Counted from the stretch's first letter, positions 24,218 to 34,060 are shown. The stretch: DNA of 64,000 nt from Lentibacillus daqui (GCF_027186265.1 NZ_CP114176.1:2790001-2854000), one strand, 5' to 3'. Notes: generated from the letters alone by a model not told the origin. Program-made: numbers and translations.

Positions 24218-25636
24218 TCAAATAAGCTCCCGAACCAACTGATCATAAACCTTCATATCCGTAAATGATTGAAGGGGATAATAGGTTTTATTTGGTACCA
24301 CGCGTTTAATTGTTGGCAGCAGACGTTCATGACAGACGATCAGATCGGCATCCTCGGGAATATCGTTAATTGATGCATTCTCAACTGTGATTGGCAAATT
24401 GGCCTGTTGCAGTTTTTTCCGCAGCATGGCTCCTCCCATCGCACTGGAGCCTATTCCTGCCTCACATACAAAATAAATAGAATGAATGGCGGCTCCCTTC
24501 AAGGTCTTCTCGTCCGCTGCATTCATCACCTTTTCCCCGGAATTATCGGCCATATCCTCATTCTCTTGAGGCAGCCTGCCACTTTCTGTTAATCTATAAA
24601 ATATATTGATCGTCTCTTTCGTATCATTCACTGTTGGCGATTCCGATACTTGACGCAATAAACATATACTTACCAAGAAGGATGCCAGCCCGGATAAAAG
24701 GATGCCTAGCAGAACAAACAGCATATCTGCTTTTGGCGCTAATCCGACCAGAAGTAAAGCACTACCAGGGGAAGGAATGGCCACTAGACCAACATGAAAT
24801 AGCTGAAAACTATACACCCCGACCATCCCACCTAAAATGACAGCAATGATTAGCCTTGGCTTCTTAAGTACATATGGAAAATAAACTTCATGTATTCCAC
24901 CAAAAAAATGGACCAAGGTAGCCAGTTTCGCACCCTTTCTTTGTTCTCCCTTTGTTTTCAGCCAATAAGCAAGCAGGATCCCCAAGCCCGGACCTGGATT
25001 TGATTCGATTAAGAAAAATAGTGATTTGCCTAATTCGTTGACCTGATGGATTCCCAAGGGAGCCAAGATTCCGAAATTTACAACGTTATTAAAAAACAAT
25101 ACCTTAGCTGGCTCCACGAATACAGCCACAATCGGCAGCCAGCTGGAACTGACAATGGATTCCAGAAATTGAAGCGTTAGTTCTATCCCGGTAGAGAATA
25201 TCTTTCCTATGTACAAATAACAAACCAATGTGAATAAAAATGCAATAAAAGCAGTCAATATATTTCCAATTAGGAGTTCATACCCGGCTCCCGGCAATTT
25301 TTTGATAATGTATTGGTCAATTTTCTTGATTACCCACCCTGAAACCGGTCCAATAATCATTGCGCCAAGTATGGCCGGCACTGTACTGGAAAGCGTCAAT
25401 CCAAATATAGCTACGGCCGCTGTAGCTCCCCCTTTTTGCCCGCCAATTAATCTTCCACCGGTAAATCCTATCAGTACAGGCAAAATGGTATGGTATACCG
25501 GGTTAACTAATTGTATAATCGTTTCGTTGTACCACCAGCCATAATCGCCGAAAATCACACGTATAAAACCGACAGCAACGATGATGATGATATTTTGATA
25601 CACCATCGCACTAAAAAGTTGGGCGAATCTCCTCAT
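24218..25636 (-). CDS. Mannitol-family PTS EIICB, substrate probably a polyol
   Basis: This 472-residue protein has an EIIC domain of the mannitol type (residues 1-340) with the signature HFFGGIHEVYFPYVL near residue 241. A linker and a C-terminal EIIB domain (about 385-472) follow, with FVCEAGIGSSAMGGAML holding the phosphorylated Cys. No EIIA domain is attached or encoded next to it; the regulator upstream carries an EIIA-like domain instead. It would import and phosphorylate a sugar alcohol. It starts 6 bp after the MtlR-type regulator gene and is the last gene of the polyol operon. Whether it transports the same polyol as the ABC system or only signals to the regulator is not known. Confidence 0.85.
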   Translation of the reverse strand: MRRFAQLFSAMVYQNIIIIVAVGFIRVIFGDYGWWYNETIIQLVNPVYHTILPVLIGFTGGRLIGGQKGGATAAVAIFGLTLSSTVPAILGAMIIGPVSGWVIKKIDQYIIKKLPGAGYELLIGNILTAFIAFLFTLVCYLYIGKIFSTGIELTLQFLESIVSSSWLPIVAVFVEPAKVLFFNNVVNFGILAPLGIHQVNELGKSLFFLIESNPGPGLGILLAYWLKTKGEQRKGAKLATLVHFFGGIHEVYFPYVLKKPRLIIAVILGGMVGVYSFQLFHVGLVAIPSPGSALLLVGLAPKADMLFVLLGILLSGLASFLVSICLLRQVSESPTVNDTKETINIFYRLTESGRLPQENEDMADNSGEKVMNAADEKTLKGAAIHSIYFVCEAGIGSSAMGGAMLRKKLQQANLPITVENASINDIPEDADLIVCHERLLPTIKRVVPNKTYYPLQSFTDMKVYDQLVRELI

Positions 25637-25642
25637 TTTGCA

Positions 25643-27796
25643 TCATAACCCCTTTGCCACGGAAGTTATTCTCTGTTCAAACGCCCCCGTTAACACCCTT
25701 TCAAATAAGCGATGCACCCCATGTACATCCTCATTTATGATTCCGTTTAGAAAATCTTCCTCAATAAACGATGCCGGAATTTCACTGATCATTTTCATAT
25801 GTTCTTCAGGAGCATCTGCCGGAACAACCAACAGAAGGATCACTTGCACATGTTGTTTGCTCCCATCATCATTATACCATGGTACAGGTTTTTCAGTACG
25901 AAATACTGCTGCAAGCGGAGCCATCACCCCTTTTGATTTGGTATGCAGCATCGCCAGACCATCCAATATGAAACCACCCTGCTGCTCTCTTTCTTTTATA
26001 TCGGCAATAAGTATATCCAAATTGGCAACAGCTCCAGCATTTTCCATGTGAATCAGGAGACTGGATATCCGGTCAGAACCGACTTTCACATGTTCATATA
26101 CACGGAAATTCCTTAATATATGCATCATGCCTTCCCCATATGTTGCAAGGGATAGTAGAGAAGCAGATTCATATTCTTTTTTATCATCCACATTTGCTGC
26201 CGGTGCCGGGGTTTTTTTCTCCGTATGAATGGTACTGACCAATGAATTCCTAATTCTGTTAAGGTCTTCTTTTTTTAGAAAAGGGCTTACGACCACCACA
26301 TCCATAGCACTTGCAACAGGCAAGTTAACCGTGGAAATAATAATATCCGCATTACGGTCATCCTGTAACCACTCTGCAAGTTCATTCATAGAGATGACCG
26401 CTTCCACTTGCAAATTTGGAATTTCGGAACGGATTTTCGTAGCTAGATACATAGATGTTCCAAGCCCGCTCGCGCAAACAACTACCGCCTTGTATTGCTC
26501 CTTCGCATAACTTTCAATCCGCAGTATCGAGGCGCCGACATGCATGGTCAAGTAACCGACTTCATCTTCTGGTATAGAATAACCTATTTTTTCTGTCAGC
26601 ATCGCACAGGCATTTTCGCAGGCAGCAAAGACATCCGGATAATTTTCCTTTATCTTGTCCAGCATCGGGTTGTGTATTTGCAAATGATATTTCAGCCGGT
26701 TAAGTACCGGTACAAAATGGGAGACCAAACCGTCGAACAGCAGTTTATCCCCTTCAAAAGATGTACCGAGATCATATTCGATGGAACGAATGAAGCTTTG
26801 CGTCAACTCAATCCACATAAATTCTTCACTGCTGCCATCTTTTTCGTTCATTTCCGTAGACACCTTTGCACCCGCCAAATGCAGTGAAATATACTTTATT
26901 TCAATCTCGGGGAATGTCAGCGAAAATACTTGCTCCAAACGATTGACAATTTTTTCGGCCAGTAAAAGCGTCTCTGATTCAATAGGCTCCCATTGGCTTA
27001 AGTTGGTGTACTCGATTACCTTTCCACTTTGGATCCTTTCCATTGATAATACGATATGAATGATCAGATTCACATAATTTCTATCCGTTAAAACAACATT
27101 TGATTGCTCATCCAATACCTCACTTAATACATGATCCACATCGATGATTTTGTCGGTTTGAACAAACTTCAGCAATCTATTGCGAATGACCGAGCCCAAC
27201 TTTCCGTACAAAATTTTATCTCCTGCTGGCTCCTGGAAAAACTCCAGCCAGTCTTCAAAAGTAATGTCCTTATGCAGCAGGCGTGACAGCAAAGTCCTAC
27301 GCTGCTGCTCTGTGCCATCAATGTAAACGCCAATTCCCGGTGCACGTTCGACCTTCATACCGATCTCCTCAAAAGCTGCACTGACCTTATCCAGATCATA
27401 AGCAATGGTCGCTGCAGAAACACCGAATTTGGCACTGAAATACCCCGTTTTCAATGGTCCGTTCGACAATAAAAGATCATAGGCAATGCCTTCCTGGCGC
27501 TCTTCCGGAGAGTATGTGGCCATTACTTGTGCGTCCTGCAGGTGGGCTTTCAGTCTCTGGATATTTGCTTCAGACCCCTGCAACTGAAGGCCGGAACCAA
27601 TTTTTTTGGCTATTTTAACATGATAACGGTTTAAAATAGGTGCAAGTGATTTGACCTCCCTTTGAATGGTCCGCACACTCAACTTGAAGTATTCAGAAAG
27701 AGATTTATAGGTAATTAGTTTATTTTCATTCATGAAAGCCCGTAATATTTCTTTTTGCCGCGAATTCAAAAATATAGACTGTTCCACACCTTTCAT
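25643..27796 (-). CDS. MtlR-type PRD transcriptional activator
   Basis: This 717-residue regulator has an N-terminal helix-turn-helix pair (about residues 1-115), two PTS regulation domains (about 210-430), a GatB-like EIIB domain with AVVVCASGLGTSM near residue 435, and a mannitol-type EIIA domain at the C-terminus with LAMLHTKSKGV. This is the architecture of B. subtilis MtlR (694 residues). Activity is set by phosphorylation by HPr and by the cognate EII. The GAGAGG sequence touches the ATG at 27796, so the GTG three codons later (27787) may be the true start. It sits between xylulokinase and the EIICB and probably controls the whole operon through the box at 34061. Confidence 0.87.
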   Translation of the reverse strand: MKGVEQSIFLNSRQKEILRAFMNENKLITYKSLSEYFKLSVRTIQREVKSLAPILNRYHVKIAKKIGSGLQLQGSEANIQRLKAHLQDAQVMATYSPEERQEGIAYDLLLSNGPLKTGYFSAKFGVSAATIAYDLDKVSAAFEEIGMKVERAPGIGVYIDGTEQQRRTLLSRLLHKDITFEDWLEFFQEPAGDKILYGKLGSVIRNRLLKFVQTDKIIDVDHVLSEVLDEQSNVVLTDRNYVNLIIHIVLSMERIQSGKVIEYTNLSQWEPIESETLLLAEKIVNRLEQVFSLTFPEIEIKYISLHLAGAKVSTEMNEKDGSSEEFMWIELTQSFIRSIEYDLGTSFEGDKLLFDGLVSHFVPVLNRLKYHLQIHNPMLDKIKENYPDVFAACENACAMLTEKIGYSIPEDEVGYLTMHVGASILRIESYAKEQYKAVVVCASGLGTSMYLATKIRSEIPNLQVEAVISMNELAEWLQDDRNADIIISTVNLPVASAMDVVVVSPFLKKEDLNRIRNSLVSTIHTEKKTPAPAANVDDKKEYESASLLSLATYGEGMMHILRNFRVYEHVKVGSDRISSLLIHMENAGAVANLDILIADIKEREQQGGFILDGLAMLHTKSKGVMAPLAAVFRTEKPVPWYNDDGSKQHVQVILLLVVPADAPEEHMKMISEIPASFIEEDFLNGIINEDVHGVHRLFERVLTGAFEQRITSVAKGL

Positions 27797-27854
27797 CCTC
27801 TCTGTCTCAAATGAAACCGCCTACTGAAGCTATTCTATTCATTATATCATCTCT

Positions 27855-29345
27855 TTAGGAATGAAATAGGGGTTTGACATGATCATATATCTTTTTATAC
27901 ATATGATAACCAGTATCGTACTGTTTAGCATTTTCATGAATCATGGCGGTCTCATTGCCGGTGTCAAAAAATGCCGGGAATGCCTTCGCGTTCTCCCAGA
28001 CACCTGTGCCAAGACCCGCCAATAAAGACGCGCCAAATGCCGGACCTTCCCTGCCATCAAAAAAGGTTAGCCCCCGTCCCAAAACATCCGTCAAAATCTG
28101 CCGCCATGCCGGACTTTTGCTTGCACCGCCAGTTACATATAAATCATTAATGGATACATTGCAGCGCTTAATCAATTCATAACAATCACGCAGGCTGTAC
28201 GATACACCTTCCAAAACAGCTCTCGTGAAATGGTCGCGAGTATGCTGATAATGGATACCGAAGAAAACCCCTCTGGCATCGGGATCATTATGCGGTGTGC
28301 GCTCACCATTCAGATAAGGAAGATAATACAATCCCCCTGCCCCTGCTGGAATGTCGTCTATTCCTGCAAGAAATGCGTCATACGATTCTTCTGAAAACGT
28401 GTGCTTAAACCAGTTTAACGACATCCCCGCCGATAATGTTACACCCATCGCGTGCCAGGTATCCGGCAAACAATGACAAAACTGATGTAATGTAGCCAGC
28501 TGCTCGTCATCGTGGACGATTGGGAGTTGTTTTAGTGGAGCAAAAACAGTGCCTGATGTTCCCACACTGACAATACCCGATCCCTCTTCATATATGCCAT
28601 TGCCAAGGGCTGCCGCTGCATTATCACCGGCACCGGCAACAATTTCTGTACCAACCGCTAATTCCGTAACCGTGGCTGCATGCTGTGACACATTCCCCAC
28701 AATCGTCTGACTTTCATGAACTTCCGGCAGCCAGGCTAATGGAATACCCAGCGCCTCCACCATTTCTCTGGACCACATTCGCTTTTTTGTATCAAGCAGT
28801 GCCGTACCACTTGCGTCTGAAACATCACAGGAAAAAACCCCACTCAATTTAAAAACGATATAATCCTTTGGCAACATCACATGCCGAATGCGCGCAAACC
28901 GTTCCGGCTCATGCTTTCTGACCCATAGTAGTTTTGGTGCTGTAAACCCTGGAAGTACGGCGTTGCGAGTGATCCCCAACACGCTGCTCTTGCCTACAAT
29001 TTGTTCTATTTCCGTACATTCTTTATGCGTTCTGACATCGTTCCATAATATGGCATTCCCCAGTTCCTCCTTATTTTCATCCAGTAAAACCAGACTGTGC
29101 ATCTGTCCCGATACACCAATTCCCCGTATCTGATCCGGTTTGATTCCTTTGTCCCAAATCTGCTTTAGTGATTTCTGTACGGCATGCCACCATTGTAGTG
29201 GATCCTGTTCCGCCCAGCCGGCTTTTGGAACGTAGAAATCATAGGAATAGCTTCCTACTGCGACCGTATGACCATTTGTATCCACTACAAGTATTTTCGT
29301 TCCCTGTGTGCCGATATCGATTCCCATTAACAATTCTTTATCCAT
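27855..29345 (-). CDS. xylB: Xylulokinase
   Basis: This 496-residue FGGY-family kinase begins with LLMGIDIGTQGTKILVVD, the phosphate-1 motif, and has SGQMHSLVLLD near residue 81 and GAGDNAAAALGNG near residue 239, typical of xylulokinase. It phosphorylates D-xylulose to xylulose 5-phosphate for the pentose phosphate pathway. An AAGGGG ribosome site lies 7 bases before the start. It follows the polyol dehydrogenase gene, with a repeat element in the 233-bp gap, and no xylose isomerase is nearby. This suggests that xylulose comes from oxidation of D-arabitol or xylitol rather than from xylose. Confidence 0.92.
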   Translation of the reverse strand: MDKELLMGIDIGTQGTKILVVDTNGHTVAVGSYSYDFYVPKAGWAEQDPLQWWHAVQKSLKQIWDKGIKPDQIRGIGVSGQMHSLVLLDENKEELGNAILWNDVRTHKECTEIEQIVGKSSVLGITRNAVLPGFTAPKLLWVRKHEPERFARIRHVMLPKDYIVFKLSGVFSCDVSDASGTALLDTKKRMWSREMVEALGIPLAWLPEVHESQTIVGNVSQHAATVTELAVGTEIVAGAGDNAAAALGNGIYEEGSGIVSVGTSGTVFAPLKQLPIVHDDEQLATLHQFCHCLPDTWHAMGVTLSAGMSLNWFKHTFSEESYDAFLAGIDDIPAGAGGLYYLPYLNGERTPHNDPDARGVFFGIHYQHTRDHFTRAVLEGVSYSLRDCYELIKRCNVSINDLYVTGGASKSPAWRQILTDVLGRGLTFFDGREGPAFGASLLAGLGTGVWENAKAFPAFFDTGNETAMIHENAKQYDTGYHMYKKIYDHVKPLFHS

Positions 29346-29432
29346 CTGATAACCCCTTTATCAACAAAGAGGAAAAGCCATGTATGGTGACTTTTCCCTT
29401 TTTTGCGTGTTTATTTTTGTCTTATAATTCGT

Positions 29433-29574
29433 GTTCAAAAAGGAGGATAAAAAGGACCAAGAAGTTCTAGGCGGCGTAGCTTTGAGCACCGGAGTGTACG
29501 TAAAGGTACATGAGGAGCGGAAAAGCAAGCCAACGAAGAAATTCGAAGCGTCATTTTTACCGGACTTTTTGAAC
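29433..29574. repeat. 142-bp non-coding repeat element with terminal inverted repeats
   Basis: The element is bounded by GTTCAAAAAG (29433-29442) and its reverse complement CTTTTTGAAC (29565-29574). Inside are GC-richer sequences such as GGCGGCGTAGCTTTGAGCAC and TACGTAAAGGTACATGAGGAG. It resembles, from memory, short dispersed repeats found between genes in many Bacillaceae, but I cannot confirm copies elsewhere. It lies inside the polyol operon between dehydrogenase and xylulokinase genes. Confidence 0.65.
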
Positions 29575-29578
29575 ATCC

Positions 29579-30586
29579 TTACAACTTGATTTGCACTTTT
29601 AAATCATCAGGATTCCTTGGCCCTTTCAGAAAGTCAATCGTCTCCTCAAGCGATATTTCTTTCGAGATGATATGTTCAAGGTCAATCCGGCCGTTCTTCA
29701 CCCACTCAAATGCTGGCAGGAATGTGTGGTTAATGGCCATCGTGCCAAGTATTGTCCAGTCATTGTTATACAATTTGAATGTATCTACCGGTACAGCAGC
29801 TTCTTTCGGTGTCACTCCGAACTGCAGGTATGTTGCCGTTTTTCCCATGTATTGAAATGCCTGTTCAATCACTTTTGGAATACCGGTAGCGTCAATCACC
29901 ACGTCAAATCCATGCGGGTAATCTTTCTTGTTCAATTCTTTTTCGATATTTTCACTTAACACCCCTTTGGTAGCGCCCCATTCAAGTGCCATATCGAGCT
30001 TATCCTGCGAGATATCCACGACAACAAGTTCAGATGCTCCGGCCATTTTCACGGATTGAATCAGCTGCTGCCCCATCGCGCCGGCACCAAATAGTATCAC
30101 CCTTTTGCCAACCTGCAGATTGAGTCGATTCATTCCATGGACGACACAGGCCATTGGTTCGATAAAAGCCGCTTCGGCAAATGACATGGAATCGGGGATT
30201 TTTACAACGTTTTTACTTGGGACTTTGACATACTCCGCCATGCTGCCATCCACTGTATTACCGATCGCTCCCCAATTTTCACATTGGTTGCCGCGATTGG
30301 TCAGACAAAATTCGCAATGCCCGCAAAAAAGCGATGGATCAGCCGTGACTCTTTCCCCCTCTTCATACCCCTGTACGTTTTCGCCAATTTCATACACGGT
30401 GCCAGAAAATTCATGTCCCGGTATGATCGGATATGGTGAGAGGAATTCTCCTTGGAAAATATGAATATCCGTCCCGCATATGCCGATATTTTCTACCTTG
30501 ATGGTTACTTCATCGGCTCCCGGCTTCGGGTAAGGAACCTCTTTCACAGATGCTGTATATGGTTTCTCAATAACTAAAGCTTTCAT
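29579..30586 (-). CDS. Zinc-dependent polyol dehydrogenase (MDR family)
   Basis: This 335-residue protein belongs to the medium-chain zinc dehydrogenases. The catalytic zinc ligands are in GICGTDIH (Cys37 and nearby) and GHEFSG (His-Glu), the structural zinc motif is GHCEFCLTNRGNQC, and the NAD-binding Rossmann motif is VILFGAGAMGQQL near residue 163. Related enzymes oxidise sorbitol, arabitol or xylitol. It lies between the ABC permeases and xylulokinase, so conversion of D-arabitol or xylitol to D-xylulose fits best. The exact polyol is inference. Confidence 0.85.
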   Translation of the reverse strand: MKALVIEKPYTASVKEVPYPKPGADEVTIKVENIGICGTDIHIFQGEFLSPYPIIPGHEFSGTVYEIGENVQGYEEGERVTADPSLFCGHCEFCLTNRGNQCENWGAIGNTVDGSMAEYVKVPSKNVVKIPDSMSFAEAAFIEPMACVVHGMNRLNLQVGKRVILFGAGAMGQQLIQSVKMAGASELVVVDISQDKLDMALEWGATKGVLSENIEKELNKKDYPHGFDVVIDATGIPKVIEQAFQYMGKTATYLQFGVTPKEAAVPVDTFKLYNNDWTILGTMAINHTFLPAFEWVKNGRIDLEHIISKEISLEETIDFLKGPRNPDDLKVQIKL

Positions 30587-30712
30587 ATATTATTCATTCC
30601 TTTCCATTTGAATTTGTTGATTACTATACAATAATAGCCTTTTCTCAGACACTGCATGATGTGTTGAATGAAGTATTCGTCCTGTATATTTCATATTTAT
30701 TCATGCGATGAT

Positions 30713-31528
30713 TTATCCTTTTACCGCTCCCATCGTCAAACCTCTAACCAGTTGTTTCTGTGTAAACCAGCCCAAAATGATAACTGGGAAAATGGAGATA
30801 GACGCAGCTGCTGACATTTTTGCCCAGAATAATCCTTCCTGTGTCATATAGGACGCCATATATACTGGCAGTGTCGCAGCATTGGTGTAACTCAAACTGA
30901 CGGCGAAAAAGAATTCATTCCAGGCAAACACCATCGATAATAGTGCGGTCGATACCAGCCCTGGTCTGACAAGCGGCAAAACCACTTTAAAGAAAGATTG
31001 CAACCCGGATGCACCATCGACCTGTGTAGCTTCGATAATCTCATAGGATACATCGTTGAAAAATGACCGCATCATCCAAACAATCAAAGGTATATTCATA
31101 CCGGCGTAAAGCAATATTAAGGCAGGCAAGGAATCTAATAGATTTACATTTTTGAACAATAGATACAGTGGGATAATGATCCCCGCAACAGGCAGGAACC
31201 TGGTAGAAATCATCCAGAATAAAATATCATTTTTCCGCTTTACCTTTAATAATGCCAGGGCATATGCTGCGGGAACTCCAAGCAAAAGCGCGATTACTGT
31301 GGACACCACCGTAACAACAACAGAGTTAGCAAAGAACCCGCCTATTCCCGCCTGCCAGACAATTTCAAAATTCTCTAGTGACGGCTTGAAAAAGAGGGAA
31401 GGCGGAATGTTGATGGCTTCACTTTCCGATTTGAATCCCGTAATGAAAATCCATAGAATTGGGAAAAAGAACAAAATGGCAATCACATAGGTAAGCAGTG
31501 TCAGTCCGCCTGATGCAATTCTTTTCAT
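30713..31528 (-). CDS. ABC transporter permease, MalG-type (polyol uptake)
   Basis: This 271-residue inner-membrane protein has six hydrophobic segments and the EAA loop of binding-protein-dependent transporters (IIEATQVDGASGLQSFFKVV, near residue 165). It resembles SmoG/MalG-type permeases for sugar alcohols and sugars. Its start overlaps the stop of the partner permease gene by 4 bases (ATGA), showing translational coupling. No ATP-binding subunit is encoded nearby. Confidence 0.9.
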   Translation of the reverse strand: MKRIASGGLTLLTYVIAILFFFPILWIFITGFKSESEAINIPPSLFFKPSLENFEIVWQAGIGGFFANSVVVTVVSTVIALLLGVPAAYALALLKVKRKNDILFWMISTRFLPVAGIIIPLYLLFKNVNLLDSLPALILLYAGMNIPLIVWMMRSFFNDVSYEIIEATQVDGASGLQSFFKVVLPLVRPGLVSTALLSMVFAWNEFFFAVSLSYTNAATLPVYMASYMTQEGLFWAKMSAAASISIFPVIILGWFTQKQLVRGLTMGAVKG

Positions 31529-32433
31529 GACTGTTCCTCCCTGAACATACGACTTAATAATTTAAACATGAACATCATCATAATGATCGTTAATATAACC
31601 GTCAGCACACCTACTGCCGATGCCTCCCCGATATCCCAGTTCTGGAACCCGATACGATAAACCAAAAATGATAGATTGGTAGAAGCATAACCCGGACCAC
31701 CAGCGGTTGTGACGTAGATCTCGCCAAACACCTGCAGGATGAACATCAGCCCCAGCAATAACACGACCTCAATATATCGGAATAAATGCGGGATGGTAAC
31801 ATGGATGAACTGGCCGATTTTATTCGCCCCATCCAGTTGTGCTGCTTCGATCAGTTCATCCGGCAGTGACTGCAAACCTGCCAATAGAATCAACATGAAA
31901 AACGGCGTCCACATCCACGATACGATTAGTATGATTGAAAAAAGCGGATGTGCAGACAACCAATCAATCGGTGCCTTTCCAAATACATGGGCAAAATAAG
32001 ACGACATACCGAAATTGGGATTGTACATCAATGTTTTCCATACAATCGCCGATACAGTCGGCATCACAAAAAAAGGTGTAATGAATATTGTACGAACGAT
32101 GCCTTTTCCCCAAAAATGGCGATTCATCAGTAGCGCAAATGCAAATCCCAATAGGAAGCATATGATTAAAACAGCCACCGTAAGCGCAACCGTATTCCCA
32201 AATACCTGATAAAAGGAAGATGAGGTCAGGATCTTTTTGAAATTCGCCAGCCCATTAAATACAATACCTTTGTCCGGACGCATTAAATTCCAATCTTGAA
32301 AACTAAAATAAATCGTGATCAAAAAAGGAATCTGCGTCATGATAATCAGGTAAATGGCACTTGGCAATATTAACCTTTTCACAGGAGGCTGGTTGGAAGC
32401 TCTTCTCTTTTTTTCAGTTGTTTGCATACTCAT
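31525..32433 (-). CDS. ABC transporter permease, MalF-type (polyol uptake)
   Basis: This 302-residue membrane protein has six hydrophobic segments and the EAA motif LIEAAQLDGANKIGQFIHVT near residue 200. The N-terminal stretch MSMQTTEKKRR is cytoplasmic. It pairs with the MalG-type permease encoded just after it and with the lipoprotein binding protein encoded before. Together they would bring a sugar alcohol into the cell unphosphorylated, which matches the dehydrogenase plus kinase route encoded downstream. Confidence 0.9.
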   Translation of the reverse strand: MSMQTTEKKRRASNQPPVKRLILPSAIYLIIMTQIPFLITIYFSFQDWNLMRPDKGIVFNGLANFKKILTSSSFYQVFGNTVALTVAVLIICFLLGFAFALLMNRHFWGKGIVRTIFITPFFVMPTVSAIVWKTLMYNPNFGMSSYFAHVFGKAPIDWLSAHPLFSIILIVSWMWTPFFMLILLAGLQSLPDELIEAAQLDGANKIGQFIHVTIPHLFRYIEVVLLLGLMFILQVFGEIYVTTAGGPGYASTNLSFLVYRIGFQNWDIGEASAVGVLTVILTIIMMMFMFKLLSRMFREEQS

Positions 32434-32577
32434 CCCCCCTTGTTTTTATTTTGAAATTTAGTTTCTTGCCTTTGACCAATTGTTGTACTACAAACCTGGA
32501 GGAATAGAGGAAGATGTCCATCCTCCTCTATTCTCTCTGTAAACCTAGTAAGATAATTTGACGAATCCTACAGTCAG

Positions 32578-33975
32578 CTATTTTTTATATCCTCCCTCTT
32601 CAGCTGCATCTTCTGCCAACTTTTGGGCTTCCTTCATGGCTTGATCTACTGATTTATCTCCGGAAATCGCCGCTGCAATCTGTTGGCTGACCTCTGTTCC
32701 AAGTGACTGGAACTCCGGAATGGCAACATACTGTGCACCGACATATGGAACAGGATCCACGGCAGGGTTATCATAATCTACACTTTGAATACTTTCCAGA
32801 ACCATATCCGCAAAAGGTGCTGCCTCTCTGTATTCCGGGTTTTCATAGGTTGAGATTCTCGTCCCGGATGGTGCAACAACCCAGCCTTTTTCCTTGCCCA
32901 CAAGTTCTACATATTCCTTACTTGTAGACCATTTAATGAATTCGAACGCTGCATCTTTATTTTTACTCGCTGATTCAATTGCTAGTGACCAGGCATACAG
33001 TCCGCCAGTATTTTCTTCCTTCACCTGTGTCGGTGCAAAAGCATAACCAATCTTTCCAGCTACGGAAGAGTCATCCGGATTGTTCAATGTTCCAGCAGCA
33101 ACTGTTGCGTCATACCACATTGCAGCTTTACCGGTAGACATGATGGTCAATGCTTCCGTAAATCCGGTACTCGTTGCCCCGGGCTGACCGGCATCTTTTA
33201 ACAAATCAACATAGAAATTCACCGCATTTTTGGTTTCCTTGCTATCAAGATTTGCATTCCAATCCTTGTCATAATACGACCCGCCAAAGGAATTGATTAC
33301 CGTCGTCAACGGTGCCATCATTTCTCCCCATCCCGGCAGCCCACGCAAGACGATTCCAGGTGTACCAGTCTTTTCTTTGATCTCGCGTGCCATATCGCCA
33401 ACTTCTTCCCAGGTCGGATGCTTAGGCATTTTCAGACCAGCTTCTTTGAAAATCTCTTTGTTGTAATAAAACATCGTGCTTTCCCCATAAAAGGGCAGTG
33501 CATACAGACTATCATCATAAGTAAGCGCCTCTCTCATTGTCGGAAAGATATCTTCCAGGTCATATGCTTTTTTGTCATCTTCACTCATTTCATCCAGTCT
33601 TGGGCTGATTGGTTCAATCCACTCATTCTTGGCCCAGATTGGTGTATCATAGGTACTGATGGTCACGATATCAAACGCGCCTGCTCCAAGACCGACATCC
33701 TCTGTTACTTTTTTACGAAGATCGTTCTCCGGCAAAACAACAAATTCAACTTTGATTCCTTTGTCTTTTTCGAAATGCTTTTTCGTCAGATCCTGCATAA
33801 TTTTCATATCCGGGTTATTGACGGTAGCAATTTTTAAAACCTTACTATCCTTGTTACCCCCTTCTTTTTCACCCTCCCCGGCAACGCTATCACCGGGAGA
33901 GGTGGAACTACATCCGGCAATGATGATTATAAGCGCTATTAAAACAACGAATAACAGGCCAAACCTTTTCTTCAT
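32578..33975 (-). CDS. Extracellular sugar/polyol-binding lipoprotein (ABC transporter)
   Basis: This 465-residue family 1 solute-binding protein has a lipoprotein signal (lipobox IIAGC, Cys22) and the SBP fold with DIVTISTYDTPIWAKNEWI near residue 100. The similarity is to SmoE-type proteins for sorbitol/mannitol/arabitol. It is anchored outside the membrane and delivers its ligand to the two permeases. It is the first gene of the seven-gene polyol operon. A TATACT-type -10 and an MtlR-like box lie upstream. Confidence 0.9.
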   Translation of the reverse strand: MKKRFGLLFVVLIALIIIIAGCSSTSPGDSVAGEGEKEGGNKDSKVLKIATVNNPDMKIMQDLTKKHFEKDKGIKVEFVVLPENDLRKKVTEDVGLGAGAFDIVTISTYDTPIWAKNEWIEPISPRLDEMSEDDKKAYDLEDIFPTMREALTYDDSLYALPFYGESTMFYYNKEIFKEAGLKMPKHPTWEEVGDMAREIKEKTGTPGIVLRGLPGWGEMMAPLTTVINSFGGSYYDKDWNANLDSKETKNAVNFYVDLLKDAGQPGATSTGFTEALTIMSTGKAAMWYDATVAAGTLNNPDDSSVAGKIGYAFAPTQVKEENTGGLYAWSLAIESASKNKDAAFEFIKWSTSKEYVELVGKEKGWVVAPSGTRISTYENPEYREAAPFADMVLESIQSVDYDNPAVDPVPYVGAQYVAIPEFQSLGTEVSQQIAAAISGDKSVDQAMKEAQKLAEDAAEEGGYKK

Positions 33976-34013
33976 GCAAACTCCCCTTGTTTTTTTGTAC
34001 TTTCTTTATATTA

Positions 34014-34040
34014 AGTATAGCAAAAGATTTGGGCTGTAAA
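34014..34040 (-). promoter_or_regulatory. Probable promoter of the polyol operon
   Basis: On the minus strand TTTACA (34040-34035) and TATACT (34019-34014) are separated by 15 bases. The short spacing suggests a weak promoter that needs an activator, consistent with the MtlR-type box just upstream. Confidence 0.5.
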
Positions 34041-34060
34041 TAAGGAAAGATGTCACAGGA

